A stretch of DNA of 64,000 nt from Ceratopteris richardii (Eukaryota; Streptophyta; Polypodiopsida; Polypodiales; Pteridaceae): positions 130,806,196-130,870,195 of the forward strand of contig CM035412.1 in NCBI GenBank assembly GCA_020310875.1, in the 5' to 3' direction. A program made the position numbers and the translations under genes. Positions 37,020 to 48,190 of the stretch are shown here, piece after piece. The stretch's first letter is position 1. Every line of letters begins with the position of its first letter. The notes beneath the pieces are model-generated. The model was given only the letters and a program-made list of their open reading frames with translations, had not been told where the DNA came from and did no database searches.

Positions 37020-37790
37020 GTATATTTCTTGATTATAGTGCTGAAAATAAGGGATATCATTTGTACCATCCATTCACGATCTGAGCTCATTTCGGCCTCC
37101 GAATGCACTATCACATTGCCTATGCAAGCTATTTCATCTTTCTGTGCCAAATATATATACCAATTTTGCTTTGCTAGTATAAGCATCTCAAAGTCTGCTA
37201 CAGATCTAGCAGAACTCGTTTGGGTAGTTTTGTTCAACTTTTTCAGATATAGTCATTTTTTTGCATCAAAGTATTTTAGTTAGTGGCCATGGATGAAAGC
37301 AGTGATGTATTCCGTATGTTGCCTGTTGAGGATAAGTTGGATGGTACCAATTATCCATTGTGGGATTATATGATGCAACATGTATTGGTTGCAAAAGGAC
37401 TGTGGAACATTGTGTAGGGTGTTGAAAGATGTCATGTTACACTTGCGAATACAGGTACTACAAATAGAGGTACTGAAGCTGATGCAAATGGTGTCGAAGA
37501 TGGTGATATTCTGCAGATTCCTATTCGTGATGTTGTTTCTGTTGCACCTACTGTAGAGAAAATTCGTTGGGATGGCAAAGATGCTTAGGCATATGCATTG
37601 ATAGCTTTGTCTGTCAAACATGCCATTATTCCTCACATTTGCTCTTGTAGAACAATTTAGGATGCTTGGGATACACTTACCACATTGTACCAGGCTAGGA
37701 ATGAGGCTCATGTTGCTTACCTCCAAAAACAATTGGAGAGTGAGCACATGAATGAAGGTGATTCTATGGACATTTTTCTGACAAAGAATG
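37020..37790 (+). pseudogene. copia leader and gag fragment (family of the 22-26 kb element)
   Basis: From about 37,085 the leader aligns with the minus-strand copy at 25,800-26,000. Gag starts near 37,289 (ESSDVFRML, LDGTNYPLWDYMM) and follows the sister copy to about 37,785 (DSMDIFLTK). In-frame TAG codons at 37,415 and 37,586 sit where the sister copy has Gln; another TAG occurs near 37,658. The 5' LTR is missing. Confidence 0.85.
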
Positions 37791-38640
37791 AGTGACAAAA
37801 AGAGGAAAGATCAGTATAAAACTGATAATCAGCAAACCCTCATCTGGCTATGGAAGACCCTAAGTCAGATACGTGCGTGAAAGATCACATACTTACAAAA
37901 GCAGCAAAGGATGCTAACAAGTTTGCTACCATAAATCCTCAAACTCATATGAACATACCTTCTCTAACACCTCATCCAAATATGCATGAAGCATACATGT
38001 ACTGATTCTCCTTTAGATATGCCCAATAGGACTCCTCCTGATATGGATGCCACTGCCTCCATAAGCTCCAAGTAGTACCTGTGTGCATAAAGAGAATATG
38101 TACGTGAATTCTTAACATAAGATGCAAATCTTATGTTAACCTCCATCCAATGTCTTTGAAGTACACTGAAATCTTCATGTAGAAGACAATCTTCAAATAC
38201 ATTATATAGATGGTTGATCCACACCACCAAGCTGCTGATGGGCAAGTCCTCTCCATAACCAAGAGTGTGAGCACACTCTTCTCCAAGAAGAACTCCATAG
38301 CTGCTCCTCAACATGCCGATTGGTGTAGGATGTCCTAGAAGTGACCCAAACACTTCTTTATATAGCCTTGACTTTGCAAAAAAACTCACTAAAAAGCACT
38401 TTATTTTAATCACGTCGCTTTTCAAATTGCTTTTGCTTTATTTTAAGTGAGATTGCTTTATTTTTAAAGTTGCTTTTAGCTAACTTTAAAAATAACTTTT
38501 TCTGACTACCTGATGAATGATATGACAACATTTTTATGATCCTCATGCCGAGAGCTATCATTTGAGGTCAAAACCCCATTTTTGTGCCAAAAAATGATAG
38601 TACCAAAATTAGGGTTTTTGCGCTAAATGGATTTTGGACT
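37791..38640 (-). repeat. reversed LTR-like block interrupting the copia element
   Basis: It separates copia gag from copia RNase H. On the minus strand it has TATATAAAGAAG near 38,358-38,370 followed by sequence similar in style to the U3-R of the LTR at 27,781-28,592 (GAGTGTG...CTCCAAG). A 153-codon frame here (37,964-38,425) is probably incidental. Exact ends and target duplication were not found. Confidence 0.4.
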
Positions 38641-38644
38641 GATT

Positions 38645-39059
38645 TGACATTGTTTTCCAATAGAAGCAGCCTATTGTGGCCACTTCCAGTTGTGAGGTTG
38701 AGTATAGGGCAGCTTTCACAGTGATTGTTGAGTGTGTGTGGCTTAGATGCCTTATGATTGATTTGGGTGTTGGTTAGTCTTTTGCCACCACCACCTTCAC
38801 AAGCAGTCAGAGTGCATTGGCAATTGTGAGGAACCTTGTGTTCCATGCTCACACCAAGCACATTGAGGTGCACTATCATTATGTCAAGGAGAGGTTCTCT
38901 GTTGGAGAGATCAGTTTGGCATATGTGCCCATGCAGGAGAACATTGCAGACCTTTTCACAAAAGCTCTACCTAGGGAGAACTTTGAAGCTTTTCGCAAAG
39001 CTTTGGGCTTACTTCCTTGTGGATTGATTCCACATAGCTTTGCACTTCCTTATACATGA
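38645..39059 (+). pseudogene. copia RNase H end
   Basis: Contains KQPIVATSSCEVEYRAA in pieces, then an intact 80-codon run NLVFHAHTKHIEVHYHYVKE...DLFTKALP. It ends just before a CCAAGGGGG polypurine tract (39,089-39,097) and LTR. It is the 3' end of the element whose gag is at 37,289. Confidence 0.85.
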
Positions 39060-39100
39060 GTGCCAGCTCCTTGTTCACCGCATCACTCCCAAGGGGGATT

Positions 39101-39326
39101 TTTTGATATATTTAGGTAGTGATGCGTGTGAACACACAAGAACCTTAGGGCACTTTTTTCCCTCTTTAGGATGTTTTTTCCCTCTGCTTGTATATATGCC
39201 TATTGCCCTAACAAGTTACTTATCTTTGTACATTCTAGTGGTAATACACTTAGTATTGTGTCTTGTGCTCCAGGCTTCTTCTTCCTTGTGTTGTTCGCAT
39301 GCTTCCGTAGACATCTAACTCCAACA
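39101..39326 (+). repeat. 3' LTR of the plus-strand copia copy
   Basis: 226 bp; begins TTTTGATATATTTAGG (TG changed to TT) and ends TCCAACA. Matches the minus-strand LTR at 26,079-26,308 throughout. Confidence 0.88.
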
Positions 39327-40372
39327 AAAGAGTACATCCATTTTGGGGGAATTATTTAGCTAAAGGGCTGTGAGTGTTTGTAGGAGAAGAGTAGAGAAGA
39401 AGGAGAAGGACATGCACCTGAAAGTTCTATATGCCTTGATTAAGATAGAAGATTACAATTGCTTTTGTTTTCAAGGACAAGACAAAAGTACTTATTTCAT
39501 TGTGCATAACATTTTAGGAGAAAAAGTAAACACATGCATAACCAAGTACTTCCAAGTACTTATGCAATCAACCTCTATGTTGCTTCTTCACCTTAACAAA
39601 GTGGTTGACATCTTGATCACTTTCACTATCGACCTAAAACATCTCCTTGGTAGTACTATAACCACACCTTTGTTGCATTCTTCCTAGATTGAAGTTGACC
39701 TGAAAAACACAAGAGAGCATACAATACTCTCTTCACCACTCCTTTGCTCTCAAGCTCTCCCCTATGTGTTAGAGAGTCTCTACACACTTTGCACACTCTA
39801 TGTCTGTCTACTTAGTGTGTCCTTTTTCCCTAGGAGTCCATGCTACTCTCCAAATCTTGTCCTCTTCGAAAGTTTTGTTTCTATTGCCCTTTGCTTCATA
39901 GGTTGGTGATCTTCCTTCTTTGTTTTGAAGATTCTTTGGATACCTTCCAACTTCATCTTTTATTCTTTGGCTATTAGCAAGATCTCTTTGTGAATACCTA
40001 TCATAAACCATGATTCATATAAACTTATACAATGAAATAAGATCACCTTGGCCACATATACCTTTGTTGCTTCACTCTCTTCTTTGTTGTCCTCTTTTTG
40101 CAAATTTCTCTCTTTGTATACCTTCATGGCATCATTCCTTCTAAGCTTGCATGCTTTGCTTTGATTTTTCTTTGTCTTTGTATCAACTTTCACTTTGTCT
40201 ATGGTTGCAATTTTTTCTCTCCTTTTGATGTCATAATGGTTTTCATGCCTTCTTCTAGCTTATCATCATGACTTGTTTTGTGCATCATGGCTGCTCCTTG
40301 CCTTCTAAAGGCTCCTTCCATAGTGACGGCTTCTCCTAATGCTTTGAAATTACCTTTTATGACTACTCTTAC
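39327..40372. other. no recognisable gene
   Basis: Minus-strand frames of 60-77 codons rich in Lys and Glu (39,808-40,408) could be a decayed gag, but no knuckle or gag motif can be read. Confidence 0.4.
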
Positions 40373-41406
40373 TATTGAGCCCATAAAATTCATATTGGTC
40401 AAAGTCAACGATTATCAAAGTCAACGATTATCAAAGTCAACCATAGTCAAAATCAAAATGGTCAAATTCAAAGATCAAAGTCAACATGGGCAAAGTCAAA
40501 GTGTTTAAAGTTCAAGTGTCAAAGTGCACAGGTAGTGCACAATTGATTGATTCACAAAGGGTAAAATTGCAGAAAGTTGGGTGCAGGTTGCAGAGGTATT
40601 TCTGTAATTTCTCTAAGGTTCAAAGTGTTTTTAAAGTGTTTTGGAAGGTTCAGGTGAACTCTCTCTTAGGTGCACATTTGAAGAATTGAAAGGAAAAATG
40701 TGAAGCTATGTGAAGCAGCAGCGTACGTGGAAGTGAAAGTATGGCCCCCAATTAAAATTTTTGTTTGAGTCTAAAGTCACTATAGGACAAAACAGGGATT
40801 CGTTGGTTGCCCACTTTTGGAGACAATCTTGGGACATCAAAGTGAGCACTAAGATACTCTAGCAGTTAAGAACGTACGTGAACCGATACTCAAATGAAGG
40901 CAAGGCATCATTCTTGGAGGACTAAGCAAGGTGAGCATAGTCTAAGCTAGGCAAGAGAGAGAAATGCAAGAGACACACAGTGTGTGATGCAGAGAAGTGA
41001 AGTGTAAGGTGTGCACGAAGAGTGACTTAGAAGTGTGCAGAGACGTGCTAAGCTTACAACCAAAGATCCCAAGGTCCCATTAAAGCTGTGTGCGTGTCGA
41101 TAGAAGGTGTCCATCCCTCCCCCTTATTTGGAAGCTTGGTGCAGGGTGTGCACAAGTCTAGGCTTGGAGAAGGTGGAGGTCTGGTGCAGAGAAGGCCGAC
41201 AGCAACAAGACCCTTGGGTATTTTGTATTTTGTGATTGTGCACTCTGTGGGATTTTGCACAGAAGCATTGGATTGTATTGTGCATCACCATTGTATTTGT
41301 CTTCTTATAATCAACCGACAGAGGCTTCCAGTGTGTATCTTTCTTCTTATCTTTCCCTTTTCTCCTACAAACACTCAAATCCCTTTTGTACCAGAATCCC
41401 CCAATA
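40373..41406 (+). repeat. 5' LTR of gypsy element A
   Basis: Homologous to the LTR at 55,564 through its length. Starts TATTGAGCCCATAAAA (TG mutated to TA) and ends CCCCCAATA. Its first 150 bp hold about nine GTCAA motifs. A 118-codon frame inside (41,088-41,444) recurs in the other LTR copies but only because the LTR is repeated. Confidence 0.85.
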
Positions 41407-41411
41407 GAATT

Positions 41412-41429
41412 TGGCACACTCGGTGGGAC
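41412..41429 (+). promoter_or_regulatory. primer-binding site of element A
   Basis: TGGCACACTCGGTGGGAC five bases after the LTR. The matching tRNA was not identified. Element B has a slightly altered version at 51,103. Confidence 0.6.
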
Positions 41430-41572
41430 ACCAAGGAGATTTGAGCATAGGAGAAGCTAAGTGCAAAGTGTAGAAGAGTTCAAGTGCCGACAGTGCTACA
41501 ATGCTACTTCATTGGGTTAAGAGGTAAATTTTCTTATTAATTCTCTTAGCCTAAGAGGATTATGAACAACTC

Positions 41573-42845
41573 ATGACTGCAACCCGACCTCAAACATTGA
41601 GGGCCACTTGTAAAGCAACAAGAAGGAAGGTTGTTAGAAGATTCCCCAGTCCATTGTCGTCAACATCATCAGTAAAGAGCATGGAAGGTCAGGTAGATTT
41701 GGAAACCCTACTTTCAAGATTAAATATAAAATTTCCTTCTTTCAAAGGCTTAGCTCAGGAAGATCCGGACGAGCATATTAGGAGGTTCGTAGCATTGTGT
41801 AAAACAAGAGGTTTGATGGGAAGGGAGGATGCCTTTTCTATACTCTTTCCTGCCACATTAAAAGGGTTAGTAGATAAATGGTTCAGCCAGTTTGCTGAAA
41901 ACCCTTTCACCACTTGGGATTTAATGAAAGAAGCATTCAAAACTCAATTCCAACATGGGAATACTATAGAGATAATCATAGAGGAATAAGAAAACTTGAG
42001 ACTAGGTCTAGGTGAAACATTTCTAGAGTTTGTAACTAGGGCCAAGGCACTAATGGCTAAGTTTCCAGATCCTCCACATGATTTCTTTATTAAGAAATGG
42101 TTAGCTAAACCACTTCCAGTGACCACACAATGTAAAATCAAGGAATTAGTGTTGCCAACAGCCTCCATAGAAAAATTCATCAAACACAGCTACATGACTG
42201 GAACAAATAGGGCAACAATATGGAGCAAGTCCTTCTCAATTATCCTATTCTACAAAAATGGAGGATCTAGTAATCCTGCTAAGGAAAGAGCTGGAGGGCT
42301 TAAAAAGCAATAAGCCTCATAAAGAGGAGGAGAATGTTGTGACTCAATTGAGGAGGGAAATTGAAGCATTGAAGCTACAAAAGGAAGAGGAAACCCAAGC
42401 AGAAGAATTGGCTCAGCTTTGACAGGAGTTGCACGAACTCAAAGGGGGTGGCATCAAAAGTGGGCTATGGTGTACCATGTGCAGCAAGCAAGGTCATGTA
42501 GTAAGTGAATGTCCTCTATTAAGTGTAACTTGCCAGCTATGTAGGAAAGCTGGTCATGAGGCCCATGAATGTCAATCAAGAGGAATGCATGCAACAACAT
42601 ATTGGACACAAGGAGGAGCCCTACCACCAGCAAATGTGATGGCGGTTGCACCTAATCAAGGTAACAATTACAACCCTAGACATAGAGATAACTTTGGAAA
42701 TGGGCCAAGGAGGCCAATTATTTGTTTCAGATGTGGAGATTGTGGACATTACCAAAGTAGGTGCACTCTACTAGAAAATGCCCCTCCTTGAAGGAACTAC
42801 CCAGAGGCCAGAGACCACTATACTAATTGTTGTCCTAAGAACTAA
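41573..42845 (+). pseudogene. element A gag with zinc knuckles, broken
   Basis: The capsid-type gag starts at 41,573: LETLLSRLNIKFPSFKGL, then DKWFSQFAENPFTTWDLMKE. A stop lies near 41,987 and a frameshift follows. The knuckle region (42,429-42,791) has CTMCSKQGHVVSEC, CQLCRKAGHEAHEC and CFRCGDCGHYQSRC. The fourth knuckle seen in element B is damaged by a TGA near 42,790. Confidence 0.85.
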
Positions 42846-43215
42846 GCATCCTCATTGGGGCCCCACATTCAAATGATTTTTTGTGCGCAAAGAAGAAAGG
42901 GTAGATCAAGTCAATGTGCCATCACCGTCTACCAGGGTGGTGCAGTTAGAAGAAATTGAATATTTTATAGTGTAGACAAGAAGCAAGGGGAAGGCTCAAG
43001 TAGAAATAGGTCAAGAATTAAGGATTTATGGATTGAACAAAGACAAAGAGCCATCTGAAGACAAAGCCACCACATGTGTAGATGCAAGGCAAAAAGAAAA
43101 TCTCATAGGTACCAATGATGCCATTGGACATGCATTCAACAAGGCTCATGCGTTTAATAAGTGAATTGGAGACCATGCTCTTAAGGAATCAGAAGCTTCC
43201 AGACTACTCAAGTCC

Positions 43216-44211
43216 ATGAAAAAAGAGGCCAGTATTTTTTATTTAATAAAGATGGATGGGAAATTCAGGTCAGAACTCTTGCAGATAATTGATGAGGTGT
43301 CCACAACAAGTTTAGTGGCAAAGGCTGCTATTATGCATAAAGATAAAATTATAGGGGAAGCATCCCTCATAGATTATAAGAGCCCTCGGCTAACAGTCTC
43401 TATCAAAGGTCATGAATTTCAAGGAGTTATTGTGGATGGTGGTTCTGGCATTAACTTGATGCCTGAACATACCATGAAAAAGATTGGAGTACACCCTTCA
43501 AGACCTGCCAACTTCATTGTAACATTGGCAGACCAAAGCATACTAAGGCCTATGGGAGTGGTTCCTGGAGTCCCAGTTGAGATACAAGGTACCGTCTTTA
43601 ATTTGGGCTTTGTTGTTCTAAGGCTCCCACATGTAGAAGGAAGTTTCCCTTTATTGATTGGGCACCCTTGGTTAAGGCATGCCAATGTGCTGCATGACTC
43701 GGGTAAGGACACAATGTGGGTAAAGCAAGAGGGAAAAGAGTGGCAACAGATATTTTTAGAAGAAGGACCAGACAATCAGAGTCATACCAGCATGATGCAG
43801 ACAATTGGTATTTGTATGGAAGAAGATTTATTGGACAAACCAGAAGCAGATCTATTTGAAGAAGCAAATTTATATGAAGAAGAAAACATGTTGGCTTGGC
43901 TCCACGCAGAAGACACATCTGCCTGCTATGGGATTTTTCCAAACTCAAGTAGAGAGGAAGCCTATGAAGAAAAAGAGGACATCACTCAGGTTACTGATTC
44001 GAGTGAAACAATCTTAGTCAAAGGCCATAGCAGAGAGAAGAAAAGAAAAGCCCTTAAGTGCAGTAGTGATGAAGATACTTCAAATCATATGTCAATGGCC
44101 ACTGTTTTATGGATACTTGTATGGGTATCATCTGTTATGTCAACTTTTATGATAGTAAGTGCAGGGCTTTACAAGGATGTGGAAGGAGTACCTGCAAGTC
44201 TTTGGAAATAG
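43216..44211 (+). pseudogene. element A retroviral-type protease and downstream acidic region
   Basis: A 331-codon open run. The pepsin-like protease motif VDGGSGINLMP (about 43,430-43,465) provides the catalytic Asp, and LLIGHPWLRHANV marks the family's C-terminal block. An acidic region follows (about 43,750-44,000), then a hydrophobic stretch near 44,090-44,160 (ATVLWILVWVSSVMSTFMIV) that could cross a membrane. The run ends SLWK-stop, as in element B. It is classed as a pseudogene because upstream gag is broken, though this segment is open. Confidence 0.75.
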
Positions 44212-44391
44212 AGGGTTCCATTGGATGAAGAAGCTGGAATAGTAAAAATGAAATTTTGCAGATTAAGTTATAAAGTTGCTGAAGAAAGATACAAAGGATG
44301 CAGTATGGAGGAGATAATATTCTAATGAAGGATTTAGGGTACCCCTATTAGATGATCAGTGTGCCCAACAAGAAGACAAAACAAATGAAAA

Positions 44392-45677
44392 GTCATACTC
44401 ATGTCATAAGCTAAATCTTGATTGCCATGCTTGAAACCTGGGGTGTTCACATGTGGTGCGTTGACATGACGGAAGACTTTGAATACCATCTGCATTATGT
44501 CAAATATTTTGACAGTCATATGCACTGCTACATCGTCCATTCGTCGTAAGCGAGGGAGCCAGTGACAAATCGTGGCCATCATATAGCCTACTGTGGGTGG
44601 TCCTGTGGGTGGCCTGAAATATGGGTAATTGAGCCAATCCTAGCATTGCTTGTTGTTCTGTATTTTAATGGAAAATGCCTTCCAAGAGCGGCAACGTGGC
44701 ATGGGACCCCAACATGGGTTGTACTTCAAGTGGAGAGGTGCCTTGGCCCATGTGCTCATCATCTCGGGATATTCCTGTAATAAATCCTGGTGCCAAGTTG
44801 GTTGATATATTTCTCCTCTCTGCGCATCTGTCGGCAAGTCTTTAGGCTCAAACTGAGTTGTGTGGAAGGGTTTGTTGCCTGTTTCCTTTTCAATGGCCAG
44901 CTGATATTCTGCCATTAACATAAAATACAGCTTATATTGTAGCTCGTGCCTAGATATGTACCTGCGACGGGCCAAGTGAACAAAGTAAGGTGATTGTAAT
45001 ATCCGTTCCTCTATCATGGCCATTGCGTGTAACTGAGCTTCCACACGTGCAGAGTGGGTTCGGTCAAGTTCTTCAATCATCTTCATCCATGCGGGAGTAG
45101 GAAGTTCAAAAGTCGTTTGGCCTTCGGCCGTGACACGTCCACCTGGGATGGGTTGTGGTTCGTATGCTTCTTCAAAAGTGTCCTCCACCGGGATAGTCAC
45201 TCTTTCTTCATCCGTTGGTAGTTTTGGTGGGGATTCTGGCCTGTGGGGTGCTTCGTAAGCTGCTATCTATGTTTGGAGAGTTACTACCTAGGCCCTTAGA
45301 GCGTTGAGTTCCTCGATGATTTCAGTAGGTGGGGCCATAGGAGCTGGTGGTCCTTGTTGTACAGGTGCTCTTAATTGGAGCAGTGTGTGGTCTTCTTGGA
45401 GCTTCTGGTATGCCTCGTTCATGTTGTCATACTCGTCTAGTAATCGGACATGATCTTCTAATAACATCTTCACAGATTCTGAAGGAACAGCTTTGAAATG
45501 ACTGGGACTTAAGGGTTGGTCCGGTTGATCTAAAGGAGCTTCCAAGTTTTCTCTGTTCTATTCCTGTAGACGTTGGTTCTCTTCTTTAGCCGTTTCCAAG
45601 TGACATCTGAGCAGTCCCATGTATTCTTGTGCAACCTTAAGGATCGGTATCAAGAAGTCCAAAGGAAGCACAACATT
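44392..45677 (-). pseudogene. unassigned C-terminal extension of gypsy polyprotein (~430 codons)
   Basis: The integrase frame continues leftward past a TAG at 45,678 for about 430 codons, broken only by TAG codons at 45,288, 45,267 and 44,640. It starts with a heptad-rich segment (EYDNMNEAYQKLQEDHTLL), then a Pro-rich stretch (APVQQGPPAPMAPP). Next comes a helical region (MIEELDRTHSARVEAQLHAM, RRRYISRHELQYKLYFM) and, after the last TAG, CHWLPRLRRMDDVAVHMTVK. I recognise no domain. Single-frame continuity and protein-like composition argue it was translated with integrase in the intact ancestor. Confidence 0.6.
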
Positions 45678-46377
45678 CTAAACAAAAACCATCTGAAAGG
45701 GAGTTGCATTGAGTACAGTCTTGTAGGCCACTCGATATGCCCAAACAACGTGGTGTAACTGTTTGTCCCAATCTGAATGTTTGTTGTTCACGAGTTTTGT
45801 GAGTACGTTACACAGGATCTTGTTAGTACTTTCTGCTTGACCATTGGCCTGAGGATGATATGGTGCAGATTTCTTGTGAATCACCATAAAATCATGTAAC
45901 AAATATTCAATGACTTGGTTTAGAAAGTGAGTTCCTCGATCGCTCACTAACTTGTAGGCAGTCCATATCTTGTAAAGACATTTTCGAATAAGAATTTTGT
46001 AGTCGTGTGTGCATCGTTCTTTTTTGTGGCCTTTGCCTCTACCCATTTGGTAAGATAATCCATCGCAACAATAATGTATTCAGCATGTGTACCTTTTGCA
46101 AGGGGGTTAATGGGTCCTACAAAGTATATACCCCACTGAAAATGCACGTCCTCCCATCATGGGTTTCAATGGCATTTCGTCTCTGCGAGTAGGAATTTGA
46201 GTTCTTTGGCACACGTCACATCTCTTAACATAGGTATGTGCATCCATGTGAAGAATGGGCCACCATAATCCTGCAAAAAGGATGGCTTTGATTATCCTAT
46301 CAAGGCCAAAATGACCTCCTGCAACACCTTGGTGTGCAGTCTCTAGTACGCTCAAATAATCACTTTCATGAACACAC
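45678..46377 (-). pseudogene. gypsy integrase, two compensating frameshifts
   Basis: The H2C2 zinc domain (HQGVAGGHFG...CDVCQR) is at 46,330-46,190. The core follows with all three catalytic positions visible: VAMDYLTKWVEA (46,060), LVSDRGTHF (45,945) and PQANGQAEST (45,845). The middle part (46,147-45,947) is in another frame, so one shift near 46,110-46,150 and one near 45,960-46,040 break the protein. Confidence 0.88.
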
Positions 46378-47400
46378 TATCTTAGGTATCCATCTCGTCC
46401 TCGTTTGTATAGATTGTCGCCAATAAGTGAATAGTCTTGAGCTTCCTACTCTAGACCTCGTTGTCGTGCTAAAGTCATTCCTTGAGGGAATGTTTTTGTC
46501 CTCAAGTACATCACTAAGGGTTCACTCCATTCTAGTGTGAGAGACACATGATATAATGTAGCATGTTCTACTGGTGGTCTTTCACAACAAACAGGGCATT
46601 CTTTACACGACTTGTAGACATCTGCTTCCATAGAAGGCCAATATACTCCTAGTCTATGCAGAGTCTGTAATGTTTGATGTTTTGAATGATGTTGCTTTAA
46701 TGCACCTACATGTGCTAATTGCAACCAATTTGCGTGTTCTGATTCATCTACACAACAAGCAAGAATCTTTTGATTGTCTTGTTTGTATATACTTCCTACT
46801 ATTATTTGGTATCTTTGAGATTTTGTAATCTCTCCTTCCTTGATCCTTATCCTAGGATTCTTGGGTCCATATGTGAGAATAGGGACAATAGGCTTAGCCC
46901 ATTCTGGTACTATCTCAAGGTTAAACAAATATGCATCCGGTAATCCATCCACTATTCCTTGAGGAGCTTCTCCTGTGGTTAATCTTGAGAGGTGATCAGC
47001 TCTAAGGTGTGTCTTTCTTTTCCTGACTACTACTTCAAAGTCATACTCCATGAGTAATAGAAACCAGCGTATCAATCGTCCTGTGTTACATGGCTTGTTG
47101 ACTAAGTACAATAATGCTTGATGATCCGTGAAGAACTTAAACTTATTTGCCAACAAGTAATGCCTGAATTTCTTTACTGCATAGATCATTCCTAATCCTT
47201 CTCATTCCGTAGTGGTGTAATTTCTTTCTGCTGCGTTCAACTGTCTGCTCGCATAAGCTATGGGGAGATCTATATTACCTTCATTTGTGGGTTGTGCTAA
47301 CACACATCCTATGGCATAGTTGGATGCATCCACATGTACATGGAATGGTTTACTCCAATCTAGGGTTGTCAATATAGGTGTTGAGCACAAACATCGTTTA
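46378..47400 (-). pseudogene. gypsy RNase H and connection to integrase
   Basis: RNase H starts with PFHVHVDASNYAIG (first Asp) at 47,360 and continues with AYASRQLNAAERNYTTTE, then a TGA at 47,202. The rest reads FRHYLLANKFKFFTDHQAL and DHLSRL. Further stops are TAG at 46,446 and 46,377. Except for these, the frame is continuous from 47,390 into the integrase zinc domain. Confidence 0.88.
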
Positions 47401-47608
47401 AGTTCATTAATGAATTCTCACACTCATTTGTCCATTCAAACTCGGTCAAAAGAGAGTACAAAGGCTTGGCTATGATTGCATACATATGTATGAATCATCT
47501 GTAATAACCGCAATGACCCATAAATGCATGTACCTCTTTTACGTTGTTTGGTCTAGGTAGATCTGCAATTACTTTCACTTTTTCCTCATTTGTAGAGATT
47601 CCATTCTT

Positions 47609-48190
47609 TCACACAATGTGTCCTAGAATTTTGCCTTGTCTGACCATGAAAACACATTTTTCTGGGTTCAAAAAAACTTGATATTCTCTACATTTGTCAA
47701 ACACTTGCCTTAGTTCTGGGATATGTGGCTGCCTCATATTTGAATGAGCACATATGTCATCGACATAGACTTCCAAATTCTTTCGTAAGAATTCCTTAAA
47801 AACATGACACATGAGTCGCTGGAAAGTGGCGGGCGCATTGGTGAGCCCAAAAGGCATCACGCGAAATGCAAATATGCCACATTCTGTGGCAAAAGCCATC
47901 TTGTGTTGATCTTCTGGAGCAATGGCTACATGATTATAGCCTGAGAAACCATCAAGAAAGCTGTAAACTTCCTTGCCCGCAACTCTTTCCAATAAATGTT
48001 CCATTATAGGAAGAGGATAATTGTCTCTAATTGTGGCGGCATTAACTTTTTTAAGGTTAAAACATACATGCAATTTTCCATTTTTCTTGGACACAACCAC
48101 AATGGGGGATACCCATTCGGTATGCTCAATTTCGTAAATGAATCCGGCTTCTTTCAAACGATCTATTTCTTCTTTAATATTTGCAGCGTA
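47609..48190 (-). pseudogene. gypsy reverse transcriptase core
   Basis: A 182-codon open run with the full fingers-palm region: SPIVVVSKKNGK, DNYPLPIMEHLL, FSFLDGFSGYNHV-type block, FGLTNAPATFQRLM and LEVYVDDICAHS. The catalytic YVDD is intact. A frameshift between 47,400 and 47,610 separates it from RNase H. Confidence 0.92.

Larger units (their letters stand above)
40373..44391 (+). mobile_element. gypsy element A (gag-protease), 3' end missing
   Basis: LTR, primer-binding site, gag and protease in the same order as element B (50,290-56,580), with close similarity. Homology to B ends at about 44,391, where a minus-strand gypsy polymerase begins. Confidence 0.85.

Noticed and set aside
37964..38425. 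153-codon minus-strand frame
   Set aside because: Falls in an LTR-like block with a TATA box; no domain motifs and no homologue recognised.
41088..41444. Frame of about 118 codons that recurs at 50,771 and 56,222
   Set aside because: It lies wholly inside the LTR of the element A/B family, so recurrence reflects LTR copies rather than protein conservation.
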